From positions 304,978 to 368,977 of the forward strand of contig MU619239.1 of NCBI GenBank assembly GCA_025201805.1: 64,000 bases of DNA. Direction: 5' to 3'. The position numbers and the translations under genes were made by a program. Below, piece after piece: positions 24,055 to 35,127 of the stretch. This DNA comes from Parasitella parasitica (Eukaryota > Mucoromycota > Mucoromycetes > Mucorales > Mucoraceae). The notes under the pieces were generated by a model, which was given only the letters and a program-made list of their open reading frames with translations, made no database searches and was not told where the DNA came from. How positions within the stretch are numbered: position 1 is the stretch's first letter; every line of letters starts with the position of its first letter.

Positions 24055-26788
24055 TTATGACGTTTTGTTTGGAAGCTGTCCTAAGAAATTGCTAGGGACA
24101 AGGCCAGTACGAACAATCTTCTGGTTTTTTAGTAAACTGGCCTCCCACCACCCTTGCTCATCATCTTTATTCTTGCTGATTATACCGAGCAAATCGCCTT
24201 CTTTGAAGCCAATTTCCCCTTCATCGGCTGCTTCATAATCGTATACTGCACATGCTACGCATAAATAGCGTTAGTAAATGCGCTGCAATTTGGCTCGAAA
24301 ACTTACCAAAATCAATGAATTGGGCTTCACTATCCTCCCTCTGTCTTGGTGTCTTTCTTCCAACGCTGTAATAATCTTGAATGAAATTGTCGTTTTGGTA
24401 GGGCTTTTGACGGCTGTTTCGAAGTGAGTCGCCAAAGGAAGAGGCAGATGAGACAGAACCATGGGGACCCATTGGAGTATTTTGCATTATGCGCTCATGC
24501 AATGATTGCGCAGAGGGAGATGTGGTTGTTGATACGCTACTTCTTCTACTGCCATCATAAGTACTGATAGTACCGGTTTTCTTGGAAGAAAGAGAATTAA
24601 ATGGATCATAAGGGTCCATATAATTATTTGAACTGGTACTACGAACAGATCCCCCAGATTGGCCAAATAAAGGTCTCGAGGATTCTACAGAGCTCATACG
24701 ACGAAAGCTTGGATATGAGGGTTTTTGAAAGTATTGCGAACTGATGCTCTTTCTTTGCTTTTGTTGCTGTTGCATCAAGCTTGGAGAAGAAATAGATGCA
24801 GTCGGCTGGATGTCAGGATAGCGATTGTAACGAGGACTTTCCTCACGAGTGATACGTTTGGAATCTAATTCGCGCAACATATCATCGAGTTCGAGTGCTG
24901 CAGATTCAGATGTAATCTCATAATCCTCATTACTGTCATCCACTTCTGGCTGATGCCGTTGTTGTTTATCCTGGACGATAGGGCTTTTGGTATAAATAGG
25001 AGTCGGATCACGGCTATTACGATTCATTTTGCTAGTGTCTGGATCATTATGTTCTGCAAATGACACTCGTCTTGGACGGCTGCTAAATGATTGTTGTGCT
25101 GGAAATGAGGAGGGTGGTGTTCGTCGATCGCTCTTGATATCTTGGTAAGCAGACTTGAGACGATCTATTTTTTTATCTTGTCCATCTTCAGCATGAATAG
25201 CTCTTACTCCGGTAGGCTTTTGAGTAGCTTCAGTTACTTTAGGTCGAGCGATTTCTTTAATGTTTTCGGTTGAGGTGGCCTCACTATTAACCTTAGAAAG
25301 ATCTTCTTTAGCTTCGATCACTTCTACTTCTTCACCCGCAGACTCAGTCTCAGGAACATCTTCATACTCTTCTTCGCCGTCTTCTTCGTCAGAGGGGTAA
25401 ACTTCCATGACACCCATCACAAGAACTGGTTCTTTAGTAACTGATTCAGTAGTTGGAGATGATTGGGTAATTTCCTTCAGACTGGTTTTTTTATCATCTG
25501 CTACAGATGTCGCAACCGCAGCTCTCAACAATAGTGATGATTTGCTAATACTGCTAGTAGCCTCTGAAGCCATGCTCGAAACAGATGATCTTCGTCTTCT
25601 ATGTTGAGCCCTATCCTCGGATCCACTATTTCCCTCAGCATCCATATTGTCGCGCAGCATATTGTGTGGATGCCTTAGGTCGCCTTTATCTTGGTTTGTT
25701 TCGTGGTAGGCATGCAATTTAATATACTCCATAGGCACTGTTGCATTGCGTTGGTTAATCTGAAGGCTTTACTGCATTTACGACTTACATGGAACAACGT
25801 CGCTGGATTTATTGATTTTAACAAAGTCGCCAAGATCCTGCTCAACGTCTATTTTGGTTGCTTCTGTATCGATTCGCTCGCATGCGTGTACTTCATTTTC
25901 AAGGCAACCGATCATTAAATTAGCATAGTTTGACAAGTTTGATTTGAAAAACTCTAATCTCTCAGCCTCCAACTGTTCAAAGCTCTCGCAAGTCCTTTTC
26001 CATTTAACATTCCAGTCTTGTACAATCTTGTCTAAATTCGCCAAGGCTTCATCGTATACTTTCTTCAAGCTATCGATATTTATTTCGGCTTTTTTGAAAG
26101 TAGCACGCTTTTCATTGTCAGTCGTTTGCTGTTGAACGAGTAGATTTGCTTTTTCGATTTCGAGATTGTGTCGCTTATGGGCCTAATGTAGATAATGTTG
26201 ATATATAGACGTATTCGCAACTACGAGATATTCATTTACCTTTCTTACAGCATGAACTTGCAATTGTCTGCTGTCGTACAATCTCTGAATAGATGCTTGT
26301 GCCTGTGACAGGTGTGAGTTGGTGTCTGTTTCACGTAGCGTGAAGATATCTTGCTTACCTCTTTTCTCAGTAATTTTTGTTTATTTAATAAGTCGCTTAA
26401 AGGTGCAGCCACCTTTTCACGCAGCAACCTGGATAACTGCAGATGAGATTCACCCACTGACATGAACTCGCGCTGCATCGTATCCATGGCTGATTTACTA
26501 GACCCGTTTTCAACACTGGAAGCCTTTTGCTTCTGCGCTATCTGTACTAATGTTTTACCGTACTCTTCTTCTAATAATATTCTAGCTTCATATGCATGTT
26601 TGTATCTTTCGCAGGTTTGTTTTGCACCTCGCATTCTTTCTATTAAAATAGTGATGCCATTCTTGTCTAAGCTTTCCTATACTAGCATTGTCAATATGAA
26701 CTGTTAAAAAAAAAAAATTCAACCTGCAATTTACCCAAAAATTATCTTTGAAATGCGAGGTCGTTGTTGCTGTCTTATCTGAAATCAT
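24055..26788 (-). CDS. F-BAR and SH3 protein of the Cdc15/Imp2/Hof1 family
   Basis: Six exons (26788-26735, 26676-26359, 26302-26240, 26182-25789, 25737-24307, 24254-24055) give 819 residues. The F-BAR domain occupies about residues 10-270, opening with FWESLDKNGITILIERMRG and RILLEEEYGKTL, the usual FCH start. A long, Ser-rich, acidic, probably disordered linker follows (about 280-750). The protein closes with an SH3 domain (ACAVYDYEAADEGEIGFKEGDLL, then GWWEASL and GLVPSNFLG). Family members bind curved plasma membrane and recruit formin, myosin and septation factors to the contractile ring and septum; in coenocytic fungi they may serve septation or endocytosis. Residues in the SH3 binding groove look intact. 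The linker has many Ser-Pro/Thr-Pro sites suited to regulation by phosphorylation. Confidence 0.9.
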
Positions 26789-26997
26789 GGTTTATCAAAG
26801 AGTAATGTGCCGTAAAAAAGAGAAAAAGGAGTTTTTTCTTTTCTTGCTGTTGAACACAAAAATAAACTCGTTTACATTTGACAATTGTTTTCATATGGTT
26901 CTAATTTAGGAAATGACAAAAGATAAACAAACCTTGATGCGGATAGTGAATTACAACGCATATGATTATGTTCTCTATTGTGTCGTTTTTAATTTAT

Positions 26998-27189
26998 CTA
27001 ATATTCATTGTCTTTTTTATTGTTTTTCTTACAACTCGACATTCGTTGTAGTGCTGGTACGGGAAGATATGCTAAATTTATTTCTACAGTACTTATTGTA
27101 ACTGCCTCTACCACTTTTCCAATGTGGTCAGGTGTAATTTTGCTCTTTTGCAAATGTCTAATGGACTTCTTTCCTGATTGTTTAGTCAT
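26998..27189 (-). CDS. Possible small protein, unrecognised
   Basis: An ATG-initiated frame of 63 codons has balanced composition in its first 52 residues (KITPDHIGKVVEAVTIS, LAYLPVPALQRM) and then turns low-complexity. A GT donor after MSS (about 27032) with an AG about 35 nt on would give a slightly different end. No domain is recognised. It could be chance. Confidence 0.25.
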   Translation of the reverse strand: MTKQSGKKSIRHLQKSKITPDHIGKVVEAVTISTVEINLAYLPVPALQRMSSCKKNNKKDNEY

Positions 27190-28076
27190 TTACGGTACAG
27201 TATAAAAAAAAAACTCGCCATTCACAGATCAAAAAGTTTTGCAATAAAAGTTAAAAAATGTGTGTCTTTATAGAAGAAAAAAGGCTTACTTCAAAGCTAA
27301 TGCCAAGATTCTTTAAAACTAATTTCCTCTCACGGGAAAGATGGGTTACGGCAATAATACAGCAGGTAGTTCTCTTTAACTTACAACGAAGACCAAAAAG
27401 CTTGAGAATCTAACATTAGGTACTGAAATAACCTTATAAAATATATGCTTAAGAAGGTGGTTCGATAAACACATATCTATTTTTCAAACGTTTCCATAAG
27501 ATTACCTCCTGGTATTTAAGACAAATAATTTTTTTCAGTAATTTCTTAGTTTTATAGCAGACTGAAAACTCATTATTGTTCATAAGATACAGCAAAATAA
27601 ACACAATCCAACGAGGCATAGAGTTTACAAACGCTTTGTATAGTTTTTCAACTCCACTCTAATTTGTTGATTTTTTACAAGTCGGGTTAAATCAAGAAGC
27701 CCATGTTTTTCAAAAACTAAACTTCAAACTATCCAAGAATTTTTCACAAAGATCGCAATCATCAAGACAAGGCTATTACGGATTCAAGGAAACGTAATCC
27801 AATAGCAAGAACGAATAGAAGTAACTCCAACACTCGTCAAATTTGTTATTAGTTCTCTCTTTCTCAATTCTTGCTGCCAAGACGTCCTTGATGAATAATC
27901 CACTATAAGGTAGGTGCACATCCATAATCATTTATCCTTGGAAAACTGGTATAAAAAATAGTTTTCAAATGATATTTTGGTGATCTTCATCCAAAAATAA
28001 ACAACAGTTTTACATATATTTTTAATAGTACTTTTACAACGGTCTTGTTTACGATACAGGTCAAATTTTAGCGGTA

Positions 28077-28101
28077 ATGTATTATACTCTGTATAATACA
28101 T
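28077..28101. repeat. Short perfect inverted repeat
   Basis: ATGTATTATA, a CTCTG spacer and TATAATACAT form a 10-bp stem with a 5-nt loop in intergenic DNA. No gene end is close enough to call it a terminator. Confidence 0.6.
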
Positions 28102-28756
28102 CATAAAGCGAGCATGAGTAGAAATGCGTAGTAGAATGGAATGACTTTATTTAGACATGGCAAAGAGACATGAGCGGTGCCATTGAATGGCAGATCTTTA
28201 TCCCAGTACAAGGTGGTGATATCCTATGACATTTGGTTCCTGAGGTCGGTGTTAAATCCTGATGAATGTCCTTCCATCAAAGCTACTAGGAACAACATTC
28301 TATCCTTCATACGCGTCTATGCTCTTGTCTTACTTGTAACTCGGAAACTCTTATCCACCAAGCTCCTAGGGACTGGTTCAAGGTGTACCCAATTATCCCT
28401 CATCCTAGATCAAGGTCCTATTGCTGCGGCACTGTCAAATACCTATAAATACCTTCAAAACATACACTAGTTTAAATCTTCATTCAATCTTGGAATAACA
28501 AAATAAATATATTCAGTTCTAATTGTATTTCTCCTGTCTATATTTTGTTATTTTAAACAGGTCTCACAAAAAAGGAAAGTCTATTAAGCTTTACCAACTT
28601 TGTTATATTTGTTAATACTTCAAGGATGATCAGATAATGAACAATGGATTCTCACATAATAATGCAGGATAATATACAATCAAAGACTACACAGACTGCG
28701 ACCTTAATGCACTCCCATGTAACTACCTGCAATCACATCTTTGAAAAATAATACCA

Positions 28757-29110
28757 AACTTGTCCATGAAAAACACATAAACAAAACACGTGACAAAATT
28801 TTTCAAACTCCGACAATGAAAAAAAAATTTTGATAGAGACATCGCTCAATGGTAACCAAATTATGCTCAGATAGCGATGATCATGCCTGTTCTTATGGCC
28901 CATAAGACAATGTTTATTTTGCTCTTTATCGAAGCCTATCATCGATTATATGCAATTCTGATATTTAAATTTGTGATATCATCTGATAATTTTGTAGATA
29001 TCAATGAAAACATGAAAGCCAATGTTGTTGCCAGATAGCGCCAAGTCAATGCTAAGTTTTCCAAGTTAGATCATGGTTCTACGGTCATTTTAGCAAAAGT
29101 TATGAACAAC
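28757..29110 (-). repeat. Degenerate dispersed repeat, inverted copy
   Basis: The reverse complement aligns by eye with 49755-50060. Shared blocks include the GCGCTATCTGGCAACAACAT type, ATCAGATGATATCACAAAT and GATCATCGCTAT. It has no coding capacity and no terminal repeats that I can see. Confidence 0.75.
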
Positions 29111-29973
29111 AACGTGATTGTAGTATATGTGTAGAGTACCGTTATTACCACTATTCCAACTCTATTTTTATGGCAACCGTTCCAGATTGGATGTAATGTT
29201 AAATCGCATCGATGACTCTATCTAGCAGATAGAAGTATTCAGTAAAATGTCTTGTATAAGATACCATTTATTTGGGTTCTACTTATTGCAAGTTGTGAAG
29301 TTCAAGTTATCGATGAATGAGTCACATTCATAACGATCGTTAGCTGATTAAATTTAGATAGAGGTCTTGCTCTGACTACTACTTTGTGATTATCTTGTTT
29401 GACAATCAAATGTCAAACATGACCTGATTGTATTTATAGATTCATTCAAATAGATTTATTCTAATATAAATAGAAGACAGCCTCTTGTCAATCAATAAAT
29501 CAATAGTTTTGTATCTGGTAAATTAAGTCTTTATTACTTTCTTATATTCTCTATATCACATTCAATTACCTGCTGTGCTCATTTTTAAGACCAGGCACAA
29601 CAGTGATATTTATGATAAATTATGAAAAGTAACATGTTCGACTTAATAAAACAGAAAACGTCCCACCTGAGGAAATGAAGAGGTTGTCTGGAAAGAGTAA
29701 AGATGTAGAGCAGCGATTAAATAGCATATTTATTTGAAGTTGTTTTTAGAATACTGAAGTTTGTTTTAGGAATGGTTTACAACTAGTTTTTGTAAATTTC
29801 GTTTTACACTTTGTATTCGAGTAATTGTGTTTGCAGTGGAATATCAAGTAGGTGAAGAATACAGCTTTCTATATTTGCATTAAATTGCCGCGCACAATGC
29901 GCTACTTGTCACAGTCAGTTTTTGCTCAAAATTTTTCGTTCTAGATTACTTTTTAGCAGCAAAATTTTGTAAC

Positions 29974-30819
29974 ATGGTTAACTCTGTAAGATTCTTTTTT
30001 TCAAAAAGCAGGATCAAATTAAGACATTCATTTTTGTTCGATAGGAAGAGCAATCTGAGTTAATGAAACAGCCAGAATGGTATACGAAAGCTCAGGATTA
30101 TTGGAATGGAGTAGCACCAACGGTTGATGGCATGCTTGGCGGATTTTCAGTTGTAGATCCTATAGATGTCAAGGGCTCATTAAATTTTATCGATGAGTTT
30201 GTACATCGCAAGGAGGACAAAAACAATGTCATGAAAGAACCAGCTATTACCAATGGCTATGCTTGCGATTGCGGAGCAGGCATTGGTCGCGTTACAAAGA
30301 ACTTTTTGTTACAGATCCCTTTCGAAAAAGTTGATCTTGTTGAGCAAGAAGCATCATTCGTTGAACAAGCTAAGTCTAGCTACCTTAAAAAAGAGATTGA
30401 GGAAGGCAAGATTGGGCAAATTTTGTGTCAAGGTCTTCAAGATTTTGAGCCAAAACAAGGCAAATATGACTTGATTTGGTGTCAATGGGTGCTAGGACAC
30501 TTGACAGATGGTAATATCAATACAATAACAAGGCAACCTTGTAACTGATAAAAATATTTGTACAGATCATTTTATCGCCTTTTTCAAACGTTGTATCCAA
30601 GGGTTAAAATCTAATGGCCTCATCGGCGTAAAAGAAAATAATGCATCAAAAGAAGCATTAGTTGATGATGAGGATAGTAGTATAACTAGAACAAATGATG
30701 AACTGAAGCAGTTATTTATGAAAGCCGGTTTGAAATGCATTAAAGAAGATGTGCAGCAAGGAATGCCTGCTGGGCTGTTTGCTGTCAGAATGTACATGTT
30801 AAAACCAATAGAGCAGTAA
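29974..30819 (+). CDS. Protein N-terminal methyltransferase (NTMT1/Tae1-like)
   Basis: Three exons (29974-29985, 30045-30510, 30566-30819) give 243 residues; the first coding exon is only 12 nt (MVNS). The body starts with WYTKAQDYWNGVAPTVDGMLGG, typical of the family. The SAM-binding motif I is CDCGAGIGRVTKN, and WCQWVLGHLTD is the NTMT substrate-pocket motif; the C-terminal half keeps IGVKENN. These enzymes methylate the alpha-amino group of proteins that expose X-Pro-Lys/Arg after Met removal, in cytosol and nucleus; yeast Tae1 modifies ribosomal proteins. Length fits (human NTMT1 is about 223). The stop lies 17 nt from the stop of the convergent ABC gene. Confidence 0.92.
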
Positions 30820-30836
30820 TAAAAAGTTTATTTCAA

Positions 30837-31751
30837 TTAAGACATTTGAACTGTAGTTGAGCTGTTGCTGCTATCTCTATCTTGACTCTTGACAGAGTCT
30901 GCTGGAGTGGGTGCATGGGATCTAGTAAGAGTTAGGGTATACGTGGCTACTCTCTCTTGTTGTCCCGGATCATGGGATATCCAAATGCATGTTTTTGATT
31001 TCAATGTATTTTCTACGAGTTTAACTGATTCTGGATCTAATGCTGAGGTTGGTTCTGCAATGAAAGTGCATGAGTATATCAAAATAAAAATTATTTGAAT
31101 TGAAAATTATTGTATATATATATATTTACCATCTAGTAACAAAATATCAGGATTTAAAGCAAGAGCAATAGCTAAAGCACATCTCTGCATTTCTCCACCA
31201 GAAAGATTCCTCCATTTCTCCGCAAAATGGCTATATGACAAGTTCCACTCAGAGCCAATTTCGACCTGATTTAATTTAGTATGTATATATAAGGTTGATA
31301 TATTCGGTGAATGACTTACGGGATCAAGCAATTTTTTGGATTTTTGGCTTGCATATTTTTTAACCATATTAAAGAAATCCAAAGGAGTACCAGGATGAAC
31401 AGCAGGTCTTTGAGGAACATACATGACACGAGATCTCCAGACTGGAACAGTATACTCGTTTACGTCTTGGTCGAACAATGTGCAATAACCTTTTTCATAT
31501 GGAATCAATTCAGCGATACACTTCAGTAAAGTCGTTTTTCTTGCAAAAAAAAAAAAAAAAAAAAAAAAATAAGATTATAAATAAAATTAGATTGTTGTAC
31601 AAAAAAACGGTTTGAAGGATGGTTACCCAACACCACTTGGCCCTCGCATTACCAGCGTATTACCCTCCTCTAGATCAAAAGAAATATCTTTAAATAACCA
31701 TCTACCGTCAGGTAGTTGCATTGAGATATCATGAGCTTGAAACATTGGCAT
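30837..31751 (-). CDS. Single-domain ABC ATPase, FetA/YbbL- or plant STAR1-like
   Basis: Four exons (31751-31627, 31539-31320, 31265-31130, 31054-30837) encode 232 residues. One nucleotide-binding domain fills the protein. It has Walker A GPSGVGKTT (split by intron 1 after Gly), a Q-loop VPQRPAV, the signature LSGGEMQRCALAIAL, Walker B ILLLDEPTSALD and the switch His (WISHDP). There are no membrane helices. The small size, YVPQRP and LSGGE resemble the bacterial FetA/YbbL ATPases and plant STAR1, which pair with a separate permease (FetB/ALS3) in metal or aluminium tolerance. No such permease is in the window. It is an uncommon class in fungi as far as I know. Introns and codon use are like its neighbours, so it is not a recent bacterial transfer. 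Confidence 0.85.
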
Positions 31752-32359
31752 TTTTAAGATGAGAATGAAGGAAAGAGGAGGTAGTACCCAATCAAACAGG
31801 CCATGGATTTATTTATTTGTGTGAAAAGCTCCAGTGACGTCTTTTGAATTTATAGTGATGGATACGATGTTGATCATCTAGACAACATACAGAAGAAGCA
31901 TTGGAAAATGTTCATGTGCAAGATAAGGGAGACCAAAATGATGGCAGGAAATGCATGACGAGAACAGTCAAAGAATAAGCAACGTTTTTGGATGCCATAG
32001 TAACCAACTCAACTCAAACCAGATCATGAAAAATTTCAGCATTGTAATCTGAATCACTTTATAAAGATGAAATAAAGTAATTAATAGGATGGTTCAGCAG
32101 CTAATTCTCGTTAATTTTGAACATGTTTGATGGTCGAAACCAACTCAAAAAAAATCTGACTTTTTCAAATTTTTTTTTATTTTATTTGCCTACTGGTTCT
32201 TGAGAATATTATATTCTTGTAGTTCAACTTGTATCCTCCTCCTCCTCTTATTCCTTTGTCTTGATTTTTTTAATTTTTATTATCCATAATCAAGAAGCAA
32301 CTATACATATTTTAACCTTTCAGACAATCCAACCGAAAAAGAACGTTATTTATAAACTT
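31752..32359. promoter_or_regulatory. Divergent intergenic region between ABC ATPase and LAMMER kinase genes
   Basis: This 608-nt stretch lies between opposing start codons and should hold both promoters. It is AT-rich, with a C/T-rich patch at about 32225-32255. I see no defined element. Confidence 0.4.
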
Positions 32360-34303
32360 ATGACAGAAGCAAAGCAAGATTGGAAAATCGACTTTTATAA
32401 AAACGGTGTTCCAAAGGAAGTTATTGTGATTGAAGATACACCGCCACCATCCTCAACAGGGAATGTACCAAACACGTCAAGGTATCATGTCGAACAACAG
32501 AATGTGTCTTATCTAATAGGCCCTCCAGCGGCATCTACACGCTCAAAACGCTCACGAAAAGACACCGTCCAGGATAATAATGGTTTACCACCTCCCCCAC
32601 CTCCTCAACAATCTGTTAAAAGGAGACGTAAAGATTTAAATGCTCCATTACAGCCAGGTAAGTGGGCGTGGGCGTCTTTTTTTTTTTTTTTTTTTNNNNN
32701 NNNNNTTGATCGATGTTCACTTAAAGAGCACACATAGTTTTAAGAAGACCAAATCCAAATACAGCATCTAATGCAACAACATCAGTTGTACCAATATCTA
32801 CAGTAAGTACACATTCGATATCTTTTTACTCACTGTTTCTAATCGTATCATGTACTTGCAGTCTTGTGACGATAAAGACGGCCATTACATTATCAAGCCG
32901 AACGAATCCCTCACACCGAGATGTAAAGTGACAACACGAACATGCGAAATTACTACTAACAACAAACATAGATAAAATGATGAGGTTACTAGGTCAAGGA
33001 ACGTTTGGAAAGGTTGTAGAATGCTATGATAGAGTCAAGAGGACATTTTGTGCAATTAAAATCATAAGGGCGATACCTAAATACAGAGATGCCAGCAAAA
33101 TCGAGATTAGAGTGCTGAATAGCTTGAAAGAGCATGATCCCATCAATCTTAAGTGAGTATACATCTCTGTTAATGCTTGTATCAGGTGGCTAATCCAATC
33201 CAATCCAATCCAATCCAAAAAAAAAAAAAAAAAAAAACTCAAAACAAAAAAGCAAATGCATACATCTGATTGAATGGTTTGATTACCATAATCACATTTG
33301 CATGGTATTCGAACTACTGGGTCCTTCTGTATTCGATTTTTTAAAATCAAACGAATTTCGGCCATTTCCGATTCACCATATACAACAGTTTGCGAAACAG
33401 ATACTGACAAGTGTTGCCTGTAAGTCCAGTTTGAAAATATACGCCGGGACACACCATGATTAACTCAAACTGCTTAGTTGTCCATGAATTAAAATTGATC
33501 CATACAGATTTGAAGCCTGAGAACATTCTACTAGTTGACAATTCTAGCATTGAAGCTGGAAACGTAGGTAAGCCTCATTTCTCAGCGTTGTGAAAACTTA
33601 ACATTGTCCTTAGATCTATGGTGTGGATCCAAAATCTAGGGTCCTGACTAATACGGACATACGATTGATCGATTTCGGTTCAGCGACATTTGAACAGGAT
33701 TACCACTCAAGCGTGGTATCAACAAGACATTATAGAGCTCCAGAGATTATTTTGGGTATGGGCTGGTCCTATCCTTGTGATATCTGGTCCATTGGCTGTA
33801 TTCTGGTAGAATTCCTAACCGGCGATGCTTTGTTCCAAACCCACGATAATCTTGAACATTTAGCGATGATGGTAGTCGTTTTAGGCAAGATACCTGCAAA
33901 ATTAATCAAAACGGCAAAGTAAGTGAGATGAACTAATACAAACAAATCTTCTTTTTTTTAACCCAATACGAATATATGTGTAGCCATGATGCCCAGAAAT
34001 TCTTCAAAGATGGCAAACTGAAATACCCAGATGTTGATACCACAAAACAAAGTAAAAAGTATGTCCGTGCATTGAAGTTGTTGAAGGTAAACGAAAATTC
34101 GATGCTCTTTTGTGTTTGTTGCTAATACATCTTAGCTTATCATCAACCCACATACTAATGCACGTTTTCAATTTCTGGATCTTTTGTCGAAAATGCTGGT
34201 ATACGACCCTGCAGCCAGAATCACTGCTAGAGAAGCATTAAGACACCCTTTTTTCTTGATCCCTTTTGATGACCTTGGTCAAGAAATCGATGAAGGCCGA
34301 TAA
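32360..34303 (+). CDS. LAMMER (CLK/Kns1/Lkh1-type) dual-specificity protein kinase
   Basis: Nine exons (32360-32657, 32738-32802, 32862-32922, 32972-33152, 33253-33419, 33478-33563, 33614-33918, 33984-34086, 34136-34303) give 477 residues. The 10-nt N gap is in intron 1. After a basic, Pro-rich N-terminus comes the CLK-type entry ([12 protein letters not shown]), the glycine loop [16 protein letters not shown], the lysine motif CAIKII, the catalytic loop HTDLKPEN (HTD rather than HRD is normal for this family), the metal-binding LIDFGSATF and APE ([11 protein letters not shown]). The name-giving EHLAMMER motif reads EHLAMMVVV at 367-375. LAMMER kinases phosphorylate SR proteins and regulate splicing, the cell cycle and morphology. 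Intron 4 carries an (AATCC)n microsatellite followed by poly(A). Confidence 0.92.
32696..32705. other. Assembly gap (10 N)
   Basis: Unknown bases follow a T run in intron 1 of the LAMMER kinase gene. They have no coding effect. Confidence 0.95.
33192..33236 (+). repeat. (AATCC)n microsatellite plus poly(A) in an intron
   Basis: About five tandem AATCC units are followed by about 20 A, inside intron 4 of the LAMMER kinase gene (33153-33252). Confidence 0.8.
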
Positions 34304-35127
34304 AAATTGTACACAGCTTGTAATTTCTCTTCTTCTATGTCACAGTTACATATATAACTATATTTCATGGACTACATCCCTATATACTATACTTGAGCGT
34401 TCTTTGTAAATCTAACCTTTGCTTGGCCATGGAGCAGCTCTATCCATTCCTTTTTGCTTGCACTATAAAATTCTGCTGCCATATTATACCTTCAAATGGC
34501 CAAATAGTGTTTGACCAAGTAAAACATATTGTGAGTGGTTTGTAGCATCATAGTTAAAGAGGAAAGCCTTCGGATCAAATCAAAAGAACGTTCGTATTCG
34601 TGTAACCACAGGGAAGAAGGTTTTCATTTGTGGTGCTTCTAAATCATGCAAGCCTATATGAACACAGTAGATGCTTTGAAATTCGAAACTTTATTTGACT
34701 TTGGATGGATATATGTGATTAAGATCAACATGTGAAGTGGTATATCTGTAAGTGTGCGTGTGTACAATAACCTATCGGGCCATGTATTCAAATTATAAAT
34801 GAACAAGAAGGACACCAACTAAAACTGTAGTATTTCTGGTGCTTTAAACAAAAACTTTGTGTGAATACTTTTTGCGCAGGAATAGCTGCGGCTGCAGTAA
34901 CTACCATATCTGAAGCTAATGGTGATGGAGCGTGCACTATGCTTATCGGCTTAATCGAAATATCGTGGAATCCAGATAATGGTGATCTTTTTGTGATTCG
35001 ACTTGGTAGTAAGTTTGGATTGACCATGTTTATTTAATGAACTGAAAAAAAAATGGCGGGGGGTGGAAGAAGAAAGAGAGAAAAGGTATGATTTTATTGT
35101 GCAAACAAATTTTTTCATTTTAATGTG
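34304..35127. other. Intergenic region; one doubtful small minus-strand frame
   Basis: It lies between two convergent genes. An 80-codon ATG frame at 34788-35027 on the minus strand (LSGFHDISIKPISIVHAPS) and an overlapping plus-strand frame both look protein-like, but neither shows a domain; at most one could be real. I make no gene call. Confidence 0.4.

Larger units (their letters stand above)
26789..29973. other. Intergenic region, about 3.2 kb, AT-rich with a degenerate repeat
   Basis: No firm gene is present. A 97-codon plus-strand frame (28177-28470) and a 69-codon minus-strand frame (28733-28942, inside a repeat) look random. The stretch includes the repeat at 28757-29110 and a short palindrome at 28077-28101, both listed separately. 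A possible small gene at 26998-27189 is also listed. Confidence 0.5.

Noticed and set aside
28177-28470. 97-codon frame in the 26.8-30.0 kb intergenic region
   Set aside because: There is no domain, no neighbouring exons with matching phase, and it sits in repeat-bearing AT-rich DNA.
30837-31751. Recent bacterial transfer as the source of the ABC ATPase gene
   Set aside because: It has three phase-consistent spliceosomal introns and base composition like its neighbours; an ancient transfer cannot be excluded.
33192-33236. AATCC units considered as a CRISPR-like or telomere-like array
   Set aside because: There are only about five 5-nt units inside an intron, with no spacers and not at a chromosome end; it is a simple microsatellite.
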